Part shown: piece after piece, positions 9,849 through 21,326 of the stretch
Layout of the letters: every line of letters starts with the position of its first letter
Position numbering within the stretch: position 1 is the first letter of the stretch
NCBI GenBank assembly: GCA_016748015.1
Contig: JAAOMT010000316.1
Coordinates: 26,759 to 90,758, forward strand
DNA: 64,000 nt
Source: Geosiphon pyriformis
Lineage: Eukaryota > Glomeromycota > Glomeromycetes > Archaeosporales > Geosiphonaceae
Reading direction: 5' to 3'
Program-made: the position numbers and the translations under genes
The notes under the pieces: generated by a model
Database searches by the model: none
What the model saw: the letters and a program-made list of their open reading frames with translations, nothing else
Told to the model about the DNA's origin: nothing

Positions 9849-11470
9849 GCAATTTGCTTTTGGATGGCTTTGTTTACCATAATAGTAACAATTATGCATT
9901 TTTTGTTGTTATAGTTAATTTGATGATAATGAACATAATGGATTTTGGAAGTAATTAAAGTTTTCTGAATTGTTAAAATTTTAAGAAAACTAATAAATTG
10001 CTTAATTGTTAACTAAGTATCTCTTTAATTTTTGATTAATAAAGTCACTGAATTGTTTCAATTTAGAATTCAATTCAGATAATCTATTCATTACTAGATT
10101 TATAACTTGGGCATAATTGGTTTTGAGTTTAGCCAATTCAAAATTTCTGGGATGTGTAACTGTATTTTAGAAAGTATTTGAGTATATTAGACATAATTAT
10201 TATAAAAAATTACTGCATAATTCACAAATAAATTGATTCAGAATTTGTGATACTGTAAAATAGTTGGTATTAATTGCTTGAATTTGGCACAAATTTTTGT
10301 GGAAACATTCCAAGTAAATAGTAACTGCTTTAATATTATTTTGTTTAATTGTAGTAAAACTAGTTAATAAGTGATTAATACTATTATTATTGCTAAAATA
10401 TTATAGAAATATGGTTTTGAATATGTTAAAATTTTGGGATTTGTTTACAAAATTTTAATATCATAAGTTAATAGTATCTTGTAAAAAGTAGAAAATTGTT
10501 TAAAAAACTTTGGTGTTATTTTATCTGTTGACTGTAATGGCTTTTGTTATATTGTTTAGTTATGCTTGAACATTGTTTTCTTTGTCAGTAAATTTCTTGA
10601 ATTTAACAATAGATATATATGTTATTAGTGCAAATTATTGTTATTATTGTTGTTATTGTGTGGTAATTGATACAATTGGTGGATTAATTATAATAATTAA
10701 AGGTAAATTTTACTGAAAAATAAGAGTAAAATTTGGATTGTTCAGGTTTTATGGAGTTTGAGCAATTAGAGTTTGTATTTTTAGATTATTTAAAATTGGA
10801 TTTTAATTATTATTTCCCTAATTACTGTCTTTTTTTTTCTGATTTAGTATCTTCTTAATAACTAGTAAATCTGAAATTTGGTTAAGATATTAGTAATTAA
10901 AGTTTTAATAGTATTGTTGATTACAATTTAAATCCTTTAAAGAAATTATTATAAGTTCTTAATAATTTGGCTTTTTTTGATTATTTTGAAATAGTACTTT
11001 AGATAATGGTGTTTTTGCCATTAATATTGATATAGATTCAGATAATATGTGTTTTTACTTTTTGGTATATGATAATATAACAAGTAAATAGATAAAATAA
11101 CTCTTGGTTTTTTTCAAATAAACAGTTGTATTTTCTTTAATAAATTCTGCTGGAGTTTGTAATTTCTCTTTATCTGTGAAGATAATAGGAAATTTCTGCT
11201 GGGTGTACTTTTTAATTTTTCAATTTATCTTTGTAATTAGTGGGACAAACAGATAGTTTAGTGGAAAAATAGTGATTTGTAATAATTTATTATAGAAATT
11301 TTTGAGAACAACTTTTAGATCTTTTTGGTTTCTTAAGTAAGATTTAATTTTTTTATTAATGTAAAAATTAAAAGCTAATTTTGCTGGCCAATAGTTATTT
11401 GTTAGTTCAAGATGAGTTTAGTAATGTTAAAATAAGAATTTTGCAAATTTTAAATGATTTTTTCTTATGA
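9849..11470 (-). pseudogene. Gypsy-2 gag (capsid, CCHC knuckle)
   Basis: Minus-strand pieces in order: NYWPAKLAFNFYINKKIKSY near 11400, FPIIFTDKEKLQTPAEF near 11170, VTHPRNFELAKLKTNYAQVI and NLVMNRLSELNSKLKQFSDF near 10100, and a zinc knuckle CYYYGKQSHPKANC at 9849-9890. The knuckle has C-x2-C-x4-H-x4-C spacing with the second Cys changed to Tyr. This is the order of gag proteins of fungal Ty3/Gypsy relatives; the wording matches, from memory, gag-like proteins of Rhizophagus. The middle (capsid core) is too damaged to follow in one frame. The protein would coat element RNA in the cytoplasm. Confidence 0.7.
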
Positions 11471-11532
11471 TTTTTTGGTCTGCCACTTTTTTAAATAGTC
11501 AATATTAGTGCTAGTTTTCTGTTGAATTATAT

Positions 11533-11550
11533 TTTACAAGAAGCAACAAA
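11533..11550 (-). other. Gypsy-2 primer binding site
   Basis: Next to the 5' LTR on the minus strand: TTTGTTGCTTCTTGTA. It lines up with the Gypsy-1 site TTTGGTGCTCTTCCAC after allowing C-to-T changes, suggesting both used the same tRNA primer. Confidence 0.55.
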
Positions 11551-11684
11551 TATTACAAGTGATTATTTGGGGTGTTAAAACAAATAACAAATCTGTAACT
11601 TGATGCTCAATAGCTAATAATATAAATAATTTCTAAAAATTTTGGTTGAGTTCTTTGTATTATAAATAAAAATTTAATTGATAG
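11551..11684 (-). repeat. Gypsy-2 5' LTR, inner part (left of the Gypsy-1 insertion)
   Basis: Aligns with 3347-3480. It stops at the target site atag/atgg of Gypsy-1; the LTR resumes at 22269. Confidence 0.8.
11681..11684. repeat. Gypsy-1 target site duplication, left copy (atag)
   Basis: The uninterrupted Gypsy-2 LTR reads ...ttaattg-atgg-ttttt at 3470-3485. Left of Gypsy-1 is ttaattg-atag, right is atgg-tttctttt. One G-to-A change separates the two copies. Confidence 0.75.
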
Positions 11685-12646
11685 TGTTATTAGTAGAATT
11701 TTAGCTATTAATTAACATGAAATTACTCTTCTAATCTTTAGTATTAATTAGTATATATTATTATTATTTCAATTATTACTTATTAGTTAATTAAATTATC
11801 AAATATTATCATTTAATTAATAACCTGATTTGTATTATAGAAATTAAGATGATTAAATTACACAATACTCTAAACTATTTAACATAGTCAAATTCGCCAA
11901 AATTAATAAAAATTAGCCGAAATAATCAATAGTTCATAGAAATAATTTGTAGTTCACTGAAATGTATTTTTAGTTTGCCAAAATTATAGCAAAGAGAAAA
12001 ATACAAATTCAAAGACTAGTATTATAACAAATTGTATAAAAAAAGAGCTTTTTTCTTCAAAAAAATATATCTTATCATAGTATTTTACTTTAGATATTTT
12101 ATTTAGAACAAATCATTTCTTATATATTCTTACAAAATCAAATAAAAATTAAATATTTAAAAACCAAATTCTTAATTATTATACTTGAAATTCACAAAAA
12201 CCCAACTAACATTTTAAAATTAATTAGCTACTAATTTCAATAATCTGTTAGTGACTTCAGGTTTGAATAGAAAATATTTCTCTTAATAGAACTTTATTTC
12301 TTTTATATTTTTTTATTTTTTTATTTTTTTTTATTATAATTATTAGGAAGCCTACAAACAAGATTTCTGTAGAAAAATTGACTTTTACAGCAAAGTAACT
12401 GCAGATTTAGTAAGCTTTCAGATAAGCAATTCCTAGGAAAGAGTTGACATTTACTACAACATAATTATATAAAGTTATTGACATGGAATTGGTTATTCTA
12501 TTTATAAACTCAGCAGTTCAAATTATAGAAGACAATTTGAAGATAAATTCAGTTATTAAAGGTCCAACTACTTCCAAAAAATGTAGATTCATAACCAACA
12601 GGCATTAACAACATTTAAGAAAAGAGACCAAAAACCTTTGGTAACA
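11685..12646 (+). repeat. Gypsy-1 5' LTR (962 bp)
   Basis: TGTTATTAG... to ...TTTGGTAACA. It differs from the 3' LTR mainly by C/T and G/A exchanges plus a roughly 25-bp extra segment near 11955-11985. A T-rich tract lies at about 12300-12345. Confidence 0.9.
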
Positions 12647-12664
12647 TTTGGTGCTCTTCCACAG
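12647..12664 (+). other. Gypsy-1 primer binding site
   Basis: tttggtgctcttccacag directly after the LTR. TGGTGCTCTTCCAC would pair with a tRNA 3' end GTGGAAGAGCACCA; which tRNA I cannot say. Confidence 0.6.
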
Positions 12665-12692
12665 AAACAACACAACAACAACAAAATTTAAA

Positions 12693-14500
12693 ATGACAAC
12701 TACAGCAGACACAATAACTCTAGAGTATTATCAGTCAATTTACACTTACTCAAGCAAAGATTTAACATTCAAGACAGAATTGAAGTTTTCAAGAAATCAC
12801 TATACTAATATATTGAAAACTGTATCAACAATTATTTTTTTAGAAATTACAACATTTCAGAAGTTAAAAGCAATCTCTACAATAATTTATTGCATTATTT
12901 ACAATTGGAAACTGAAGACCTTAACAATGAAACACTTGACATCTACTTCCAAGAACTCAACTTTAATATTATTCAGTATTATAAAAAAAAATACCCAGTA
13001 CAATTTAAATACTCTATTGACTTTGAATTAGAACCAAAAAACAGCAACAACAGAAAACAGAAGGAGAAACTTTGAGTTAGTTATACAATTCACAATACAC
13101 AAAAAACAACTACCAAACACTTGTAAACATTTAAACAAGAAATTAGTATTAAATTACCACTTTTTATTACACTATTTTCAATTTTATTTGCTTAATTACA
13201 AACACCAAATTTACTACATATCTATTTCTCAAAATTAGAAGATTTTTAGTCACTTAAAAGTCCTATTTAACAGCAGAAATCAATATTAACCAGCACCAAT
13301 CTTCTTAATTACTTAAAAAAAATCAAAGAGAATCTAAAAAGTGAAAAAACCAATACAGAACAAGAAAAAACCACTGAAAATAAAGAAGAAATAACAACTG
13401 CTTATATTGCAAAGATTTCAGAATTCACTGGTAAAAATAATAGTACCAGCCCTCAAAAATGGTTTAACAAAGTTTCAAAAACAGAAGATGCAAATGGATA
13501 AAACATAGTAAGAATGCTCAAAGCAATCTCATATTTTCTCTAAAGAATAACCAAAAAATGGTTTAAAAACTTAGAGGAACCTTTTAAAAACTGGTAAGCA
13601 TTCAAAAATGCTTTCTTATAATAATTTACTGACAACAACACATCTATTACACTCTAAAACTATTTCTAAAACATTAAGCAAAAACCATCTAAATCTGTTA
13701 TAACCTATCTTAAAAAATTCAACAAACTTTTTTAATGAATTTAACAATTTAAAACCAATGACTATTATTTCAATGCTCAGATTCTAGATCAGTTTATTTT
13801 AGAATTAAAAAATAAACTAATCAAGAAAGTTTATCTACACGCCCCAGCAGACTTAGCAACAATTATTTGACATGTAAAGAACTATAAAATGGTAATAGAA
13901 AAAGCAAACCACACTAAGCTTATAAATCTTGCTATTAGAAAAACCAGCTTAACAGTTAAAAAAAAAATTAACCAACTCACAAAGAAGGTCAAAAATTATT
14001 TTACCAATTAACAACAACAGCAACAACCACAAAAATATTAGCCACTTCAATGACATAATCAAAATAACTATTCTTTATTATTTAACAATTAACCATAAAG
14101 CTGTTACTATTGTAAAATTCCAAGATATTGAAAATGAGATTGTAGAAAATTACAACAAGACAACAAAACAAGAGCAATTAACGTTATTCTTTACTACAGC
14201 AATCTTATTACCAACCTCCACTATTAACTTATTACCCAACAAAATCACAAAATCAAAACAGTTACTATTAATCTGCTTTACAACCAATGCAATAACAATA
14301 TTAACAACTTTTACCAGTTCAGCAATATCAATCACCATCCACTCAACAATATCAAATATCTGCTTAAAGATTAGTTTATCAAAACCAACTCACATCTTAA
14401 AATCAATTTCAGAATAATAACAACAGAATCAATTCAAACAACTAATTAGTTCTCCGAAATTCTGGTCAGCAAAGACCCAATTACTACTACACTCAATCCA
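12693..14500 (+). pseudogene. Gypsy-1 gag
   Basis: ATG 12693 opens MTTTADTITLEYYQSIYTY. A frameshift near 12770 leads to RIEVFKKSLY and then, from about 12870, NLYNNLLHYLQLETEDL. A second block near 13405-13620 (ISEFTGKNNSTSPQKWF, RITKKWFKNLEEPF) looks like the retrotransposon gag capsid core. A zinc knuckle CYYCKIPRY...DC lies at 14102-14143 with C-x2-C-x4-H-x4-C spacing, the His being Tyr (CAC/CAT to TAT). The Gln-rich C-terminus follows. The product would form the virus-like particle in the cytoplasm. Numerous TAA/TAG codons and at least one indel break it. Confidence 0.75.
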
Positions 14501-14729
14501 GTTATTTCACAATATCTGAAGAATTGAATTTTCAACAGACTACACTTTTTGAAAATAAAACTACAGTACCAAAACAAAACCCTTCTAATAATACAATTTT
14601 ACCAACCCAAATTGCCTAAAATGCCAACTTTTCAGATATATTTCTATTCAAATTTGAAATCAATGAATTACCATCTCTATTTAGCAATACAGCAATTAAT
14701 AAACAAAAAGCAATTACAGCAATGTATAC

Positions 14730-15100
14730 TAAAGCTGAAGTAGAAAAAAAATCAATTTGATTGATTTTAAACAATAGATCTGCTGGTAGTATTATTACCT
14801 ACCAACTAATACAACAACTTCAATAAACTGTTGACAGATCTGTTCAAATAGTTATTGTTACAGCAGATGGCATAAAAAAAACTTTATAAAAAAAATTGTC
14901 AATTTTTTTTTTACAATTAATGAAATCACTATTCCAATTAAAGTTCTTGTTATAGATGCACCCCAATATTAAGCTTTTGTTAGAAATAATTGGCTTCTCA
15001 AAGCCAATACAAATCTAGATTGAGAAACCCAAGAACTAAAAATTTCATACCAAGAACAATACACTAGAGTATTTGCCATCTGTAGTATTTTCAATAAACA
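14730..15100 (+). pseudogene. Gypsy-1 retropepsin (aspartic protease)
   Basis: LILNNRSAGSIITYQLIQQL at 14761 onwards is the retropepsin start. The catalytic D-S-G reads N-N-R (codons 14770-14778), each step a G-to-A change. TITIPIKVLVIDAPQYQAF-like text and NWLLKANTNLD follow near 14920-15020, then the QELKIS strand. The normal role is cleavage of gag-pol. The first Asp is lost, so it is inactive. Confidence 0.75.
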
Positions 15101-15339
15101 ATCTAAAAAAGCCCCAGTATTCAAATTTGAAGAGAAAAATGAAATACCAATTACTAAAACCTTTATGGTTCTTGAATCAATATCCAATTGGGTTAAGGAA
15201 ACAGAACAAAAAATCTTTAAAGAAACTAGAGGATAAAATGTAGTTAAATACTTTACACCAGAATTACAAAAACAACCACTCTATATTCTACTCAAATACA
15301 AAAATTGCAAGAAAAAACTTTTATCAATAAGAGCGTACA

Positions 15340-15900
15340 TATTCTCAAAAGAAAAATATGAAACACACACTTGTTACTTTTGTAAAGCATGTTATAAAAA
15401 ATAATTTGAATACCTCAAACAAAATAAAAAATAGAACAACACTTCTTGTTTTACATGTGAAGATATGTTATTAGAAGAATACAATTAGATTGATATTGCT
15501 ATAAGAAGAAGAGTATGTAATCAAACCTGCCAATATGCTCTATTAATTTCGAAAAAAGTCAGAAGAAAAACACTTTTTGATGCAGTATATAATAGTGTTT
15601 TCAACAAACTCTATTACTACCTTCATAATGCTAAAATGATTTTTGACTTAACAATAGCTTTAATCAATAAAGCCATACAAAAAAATGTTTGCCAAATGAA
15701 AAAAGCTGAATATATTAAATACACTATGTAATTAACTGGATTCAACTATAAAAATGAAGTAAAAACATACCAACAAATTACAAGTCACACTTATTCAATC
15801 CAAAAAGCTCAAATTCAATGATTAAAACAAATAAATATTTAATTGTGTGAAGAATGTATCATGTCTTGTAATGACAAATGATGTCTGGAATGCTATGCTT
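15340..15900 (+). pseudogene. Gypsy-1 Cys-rich region between protease and dUTPase
   Basis: Translation shows several CxxC pairs: CYFCKAC near 15371-15391, CFTCEDM near 15448, CNQTCQYALL near 15519, and LCEECIM with a following C..K.CLECYA near 15845-15893. Between them are charged helical stretches with stops at Trp/Gln positions. It is probably one or more zinc-binding modules of the gag-pol polyprotein. I know no name for it; the same module seems from memory to accompany dUTPase in elements of mycorrhizal fungi. Confidence 0.45.
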
Positions 15901-16016
15901 TTAGCATTTTCTTGTCTAGTAAAAATAACCAGAAGAAAATTAAGTTTGGAGAATCTAAGCCAGAAAAAAAAATTGCAACAACTCCAATTTATCTTACTGA
16001 AAATTAACCAGCTCTA

Positions 16017-16480
16017 TAACTTAAATATTTTGACAACAATAGTCAAAGAATTAAGCCTGAAAAAGCTCATAAAATTGATGCAGAATATGACTTACAATAT
16101 TTCGGCAAGAATATCTTGGTTTTTTAACCAAAATCTCTTACTAAAATCAATCTTAGAATTGCTCTTGAAATACTACCAGAAGCAATGGTACAAATTGCTT
16201 TCCAATTATTATTGGCAAGCAAAAAAATCAATATTAGAAAAGGAGTTATAGATGCAGAATACACTAAAAACATTACCATTATGCTACAGAATAAAACTAA
16301 AAAACTATTTAAAATAGAACATATTAAAAAGATTGCTTAAGCAATTTATTTACTTTTAATCAACATTTCAGAGTTACAATTAGTTAATAACAGAGAACAA
16401 TTAGGCAAAAATAAAAGAAGAATACAAAGTTTTGGTTCAACTAAACAATTCACAGTTTCAGTAAATATAGTCCTTAATGC
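16017..16480 (+). pseudogene. Gypsy-1 dUTPase domain
   Basis: All five motifs of trimeric dUTPase can be traced in order: I, DAEYDL (Asp codon 16077); II, MVQIAFQLLLA (normally A-S-R-S-S-L-A, altered); III, GVIDAEYTKNI at 16240-16272, normally GVIDAGYTGDI; IV, KIA.AIYLLL near 16330-16350; V, FGSTK at 16430-16444, normally F/R-GSTG. dUTPase hydrolyses dUTP to dUMP and pyrophosphate and would limit uracil misincorporation during cDNA synthesis. It sits between protease and RT. It is damaged in motif II (Arg and Ser lost) and motif III (Gly to Glu, Asp to Asn). Confidence 0.8.
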
Positions 16481-17739
16481 ATAGATTAAATCTTACCAGA
16501 TTTTTTAACTTTTCCAACCAATTATCATATTACTTTTTGGAGAATATCACGAGATCTACACTTGCTTAAAACCTACTACCACTCAACAAATCTTTGAATC
16601 TAATAAACAAATCTGTTTAAAGTATGAAATCTTAATTTCAAATGTCTATATACCAAAAAAAATAAAAAAATTTTGAGTCACTTTCTACAACCCCAACAAT
16701 TACCCCATTATTTTATTAAACAAATTAAAAATTGGAATTATACTATTATGGATTGGAGCAATAAGCTAATAGATAGCAAAAAAAAATAAGGTTGTAAGGT
16801 AATAAAAGGAATTAAAGAGAGAATTAGAATAAAAGAGCAAATTGAATAAGTAAGAATTCAATGTGCATAATCAGTCTCATAAAAATTACAGTTGCAAATT
16901 TTTTCTGGAAATCTGAAAGTAGAAAAATAATTCATAATTGTCAACAAAATAACACTGCTGCTATTATTCTATGTCTTAACTTGGCAATTTTTAAAATCAA
17001 TAACAGGTGTTATTGTGCTTTTCAATTATTTTTTATTTAATAAATCACAAAAGCAAGTAATTGCTTCTTAGACTAATTCTAACAAATACAAATCAAGAAA
17101 AGAAAAAATAAAATATGTAAATACCAAAAAGTAATTTTTTATTCTAAGATGTTCAGATACTTGGATGTAAGAAAAAGAAAATAAGCAATATAAGAAAAAG
17201 TAATTGATAGTAAGTTTTATTTTGTTACTTTAATTATGTTTTTTACAGCCAAGAGACTTATTGCTTATATAGTTATTGAAAGTGGTTAATGATAAGGTTA
17301 ATAACTAGGTCAATAATCAAATTAATAATTAGGTTAATAATCAAGTCAATAGTCAAGTCATTGATTAGATTAATAATTACTATCTAAAAATAAAATAACT
17401 AATTATATAACATCAATGGCTAATACATATAATAACTAATAAAAAGTATGAGTTCTAACTATAACAATACATAGCAATATCTTTCAAGATGAAAACTTTT
17501 AAATTGTTTCTAATTTCATTAAAATTATAAGACATATCCTACTTTCTAACCAAAATACTATTTCTACTACTAAAAACTACTATTTTTTGGAGAAAAAACT
17601 CTCTTGAATCAATATAGATTTCTTAAAACAATTATAATAAAAACAATAAAAACAGCTAATTGTTAAATACGCTGATATATTTGTCAAAAATAACAATAAT
17701 TTTGGAAAAACTAATATTATTTAACATCAGATCTACACA
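16481..17739 (+). pseudogene. Gypsy-1 spacer before RT
   Basis: A continuation of the polyprotein region about 1.25 kb long. It shows scattered Lys/Asn-rich frames, runs of attaataa/ggttaataa tandem-like text at 17290-17370, and no domain that I can name. The RT N-terminus may begin near 17640. Confidence 0.4.
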
Positions 17740-18480
17740 AATGATGCTCTACTAAAATGTTAACAAGCTTATTAAGTGCTATCTGCCAACCACCAATTCA
17801 TTAAAAAAGAAGTTCAAAGAATGTTCAATAATAGATTGATTCAACTATTAAGAAGTTTTTGGGCCTTACCAGTAGTTCTAATTAAAATAAAAAATGAAAA
17901 AATCAGATTTTGTGTCAACTATTACTAATTAAACAGTGTGATAATTAAAAATGTTTACTCTCTTTCAAAAATTGATGACATGCTAAATGCTTTAAGAAAA
18001 GCCAAGTTTTTTTCAACTTTAGACTAAAAAAATAAATATTAGCAAGTCGAAATAGACCCAAAAGATTGCTCCAAAACAGCATTTACTATTCAAGAAAAAA
18101 ACTATGAATTTAACATTATGTTTTTTAGACTTTGCAATGCATTAGCAACATTTTAGTAACTTATAGATGTTGTATATAAAAGACTCTTATGGCAATTAGT
18201 AATTGTTAATTTTAATGATACTGATGTATATTCATCAAGCTTTAAAGCTCATCTTATTTATCTGTGAAAAGTTTTTCAATAATTATAAAAAGCAGAATTG
18301 AAGTTGAACATTAAGAAATGTTACTTTAAAAAAACAAGTTTAATTTTTCTTGAACATATTGTTAGCAAAGATAGAATTAAACCAAATTCAGGAACAATTA
18401 GTGCTGTTAAAAACTTTCAAACTCTCCAAAATACCACAAATTATAAAAATTTGTAGGATTAGTCTTCTATTATCAAATAT
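17740..18480 (+). pseudogene. Gypsy-1 reverse transcriptase
   Basis: Ordered RT blocks: WALPVVLIKIKNEKIRFCVN at 17860, YSLSKIDDMLNALRKAKFFS near 17960, TAFTIQEKNYEFNIMFFRLC near 18080, the YXDD box region VIVNFNDTDVYSSSFKAH near 18203, and FLEHIVSKDRIKPNSGTI near 18345. The first Asp of the YXDD box appears as Asn (FND). Gln and Trp codons have become stops (NYY*LNS, KY*QVEID). The order and wording are typical of Ty3/Gypsy. Function: synthesis of element cDNA; inactive here. Confidence 0.85.
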
Positions 18481-18539
18481 TTATCAAAAAAATTTCAGAA
18501 ATTGCCAAACCACTCAATTATTTTACCAACAAAAATGTG

Positions 18540-18960
18540 TTATATTAATGGACTGAAAAACAACAGAAAGTCTTTGAAACTCTTAAAACAAAATTGATAA
18601 CAGCCCCAGTTTTTATTTACCCAAACTTTAACAAATAATTCTAACTAGGCACTGATGTTTTACACATAGCATTTGGTGCTATCTTATCACAATTGGATAA
18701 AAATAGCCAAAAAAAAGTCATTGTCTATGCCAATAAAACACTTAAATTAACAAAACTCAAATATGGCTTGACAGAATTAAAAGCTGCCACAGTCATTTGG
18801 GCTCTTAAACACTTTCAACAATATCTAAAGAATAGAAAAAAATTTGACATTATAATTAATAATATTGGTCTCAAATGGCTCAATAAAAAAAAACTGAACA
18901 AAATACCAAACAGTTTCAATAGAATAATTTCTAGCAGATTATAAATATATTATATATCAC
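18540..18960 (+). pseudogene. Gypsy-1 RNase H
   Basis: A Ty3/Gypsy RNase H (RT-RNaseH_2 type): LITAPVFIYPNF then GTDVLHIAFGAILSQ near 18650, KYGLTELKAATVIWALKHFQ near 18759, and a basic C-terminus. The frame 18693-18944 is uninterrupted for 83 codons. It degrades the RNA strand of the cDNA hybrid. Confidence 0.8.
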
Positions 18961-19279
18961 AAACCAGAAAAACTACATACCAATATTAATAGTCTGTTAA
19001 GAATAAAACAAGATTAATATTAACAGCAATCCCATCACAACTTAACAATCTATCAACAAATAATAATCAAACAATAATAAATAACAGAAATTACAACAAT
19101 ATTAAAAACTACTTGAAGACTCTTATCATGCCAGAAAATTAATCTCCAAGTAAAAAAAATCGATTATAACATCAATTAAAACAATATTTCATATACCACA
19201 ACAAAATTTATTATAAAAATCACAAAAATTCAAACCAATCATTCAAATTAATACAAAAAAATAAAAAAAAAACAATTTT

Positions 19280-20000
19280 ATACAACATGTACACAGATTT
19301 TTTATCAGCACACTTGGAAAGAAATGGAACAATTCAAAGAATACTTGAACATTATTTTTGGTTCTTATACAAAAAAATATTTGATAATATGTAGAATCTT
19401 GTAATAACTGTTAAAAAAGAGGAGAAATTTGCTCTACTGAACCACTAAATCCAATCAAAATTGGACAATCTTTTGACAGAATAGAAATTAATTTAGTCAG
19501 ACCACTACCCATTACAATCCAAAAAATTATTATATTATAGTTGTAGTAAATTATCTTACCAAATGGTTTGAAGTTAGAGCCATTCAAAAAGTAGATACAA
19601 AATTAATAGCAAATTTCATCTACAAAGACATTATTTGTAGACATAGATATCCAATTAAACTTTTATCAAACCAAAAAACACACTTTGTGAACAATTTGAT
19701 ACAAGAAATTTGTGAATGATTCAATGTTAAAAGACCTCTATCATTATTTTATTACTCATAAACAAATAGACTTATAGAACATTTCAACAGAACATTATGT
19801 GAATTATTAGCCAAAGTCTCAACTGATTTTGAGCAGAAATTAGATATCTTTATTCCATTAATATTACTAACATACAAAACACTAAAACAAGATATCATAA
19901 AACACATATCATTTAATCTTACTTATAAGAAAATAACAATACTACCAATAAATTTTACAGTAAAAACATATTCAGTACAACTTATTACTGAAGAAAACTT
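19280..20000 (+). pseudogene. Gypsy-1 integrase
   Basis: An HHCC-like zinc region (LEHYFW, then SCNNC) lies near 19340-19410. The rve core follows: IGQSFDRIEINLVRPLP near 19465, YLTKWFEVRAIQKVDTKLIA, IICRHRYPIKLLSNQKTHFV near 19640, and TNRLIEHFNRTLCELLAKVS near 19765. Both catalytic Asp positions (IDL.GP and LSD.GTHF) read Asn, while the Glu (LIEHFNRT) is kept. It would join cDNA into chromosomes. Confidence 0.85.
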
Positions 20001-20440
20001 CCAAGAGACACTTTAACAAAGAGTTTATATCCTGTTTAGCACTTTAAAAAAAAACAACAGATAGCAGCAACTCATATTAAACATTTTCAAACTCAACAAA
20101 AAAAATAGCACAATAACAAACTGCTACCAGTCCCCAATGAATTTAAAGTTGGAAATAAAGTTTTCTTACACAGAATTAAGGCTGAAAAACAATAGAGTAG
20201 AAAATTTGAACATAAATAGGATGGACCATTTTATATTCATAAAATCTTAGACAATAAATTATACAAGTTAAGACTTAATGACAAAGTATTCACAAAAGTT
20301 GCATATGGAGATTAATTAAAACATTATCATTTCAAAAACAATTCTGAACCATTAATTCTACAATTTGGTATACATTTATCTTTAATTAATCTTGAAGATA
20401 TTCTTTGAAATTTAGAACCAATAATTATAATAGAATAACA
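20001..20440 (+). pseudogene. Gypsy-1 integrase C-terminal region
   Basis: The frame-shifted tail of pol includes DGPFYIHKILDNKLYKLRLN near 20222 and a H-rich end (KHYHFKNNSEP). This corresponds to the SH3-like DNA-binding part at the end of Gypsy integrases. I see no chromodomain. A 240-base AT-rich spacer follows before ORFX. Confidence 0.6.
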
Positions 20441-20681
20441 ACCAAACTTGAACACTTAATTTAATATTTTTACAATATTTCTTTAATAAAACACGAACAT
20501 AAAACAAAAATAGTAAATAATTACAAGAAATATCCAAACCCAAAAACACATAAAATCTCTATACTCAAAAATAATTTTTTTATTCTTTTTAAATTCTTTT
20601 CAAATTTTTATTTATTCTTAAATTAGTTCTTTTTTTATCATAATTATTTTCCGAAATATTTAACAAATATTCCAAAAATTA

Positions 20682-21292
20682 ATGTTAGTCTTAAAAACAC
20701 TTTATGACTTATCCATAACAATTAATAAAAGTCAAATTAATTACATCCAAAAGAAAATAACAACACCAGTAGTAAATAATTCTCAGAATTATTATCTTTA
20801 TAAAAAAAAAGCAAGAAGTTATTCTGGAAATCAATTACCAGAACTTTTAAAGCAAGCTTTAAAAAAAACATTTTATTTGCCCCTATTGACATTTTACTGA
20901 ATGCCACAATTCAACAAAAACTTCTGCTATTTTTCAATAAACAAAACAATAAATATACTCTTATCTATAGATATTTTTATATTAAAAAAACATTTTCTGA
21001 ACAAAAACTAGAACTTGAAATAACAAATCTTACTTCTGAAGCTATACAAAAACAAATTCACAATGAATTCAAGATAGCAGTCGGATCAACAAATACTCAC
21101 TACAAACTTAAAGCTGCTCTTAGACTTTATAACTTATTTAATACTTGCAAAAATGTTTTACAAAATCCAATACTCCAACCAATGAAAATACAATACATTG
21201 GCAAATTCACAAAACTGAAATTTCAACAATTTTCAGACCAGATTATTTCAATTATTTTGGATTATTATTTTAATATTACAGATAGTGCTTGA
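20682..21292 (+). pseudogene. Gypsy-1 extra ORF (ORFX), one frameshift
   Basis: ATG 20682 opens a 72-codon frame to 20900. After a one-base shift in an A8 run (20861-20868) the reading continues without any stop for 138 codons to TGA 21290-21292 (PIDILLNATIQQ... to ...YYFNITDSA). Together this is about 203 residues: a basic, Tyr-rich N-terminus, then an amphipathic helical part with several Gln codons intact (IQKQIHNEF, FQQFSDQIISII). That is unusual in an element where Gln codons have mostly turned into stops. It lies between pol and the 3' LTR, the place of env or accessory genes. There is no signal peptide or membrane segment, so not an envelope. Function unknown. Confidence 0.55.
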
Positions 21293-21310
21293 ATTTTAAT
21301 AGAGCTTAAT

Positions 21311-21326
21311 CTTAAGAAGGAAATTA
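21311..21326 (+). other. Gypsy-1 polypurine tract
   Basis: Purine-rich aagaaggaaa immediately before the 3' LTR. Confidence 0.5.

Noticed and set aside
12648-13031. 127-codon frame beginning in the Gypsy-1 primer site
   Set aside because: Its start is in the primer binding site and its second half is out of the true gag frame (which resumes near 12770 in another frame). Included as part of gag instead.
14150-14338. 62-codon minus-strand frame
   Set aside because: Antisense to the Gln/Asn-rich end of Gypsy-1 gag.
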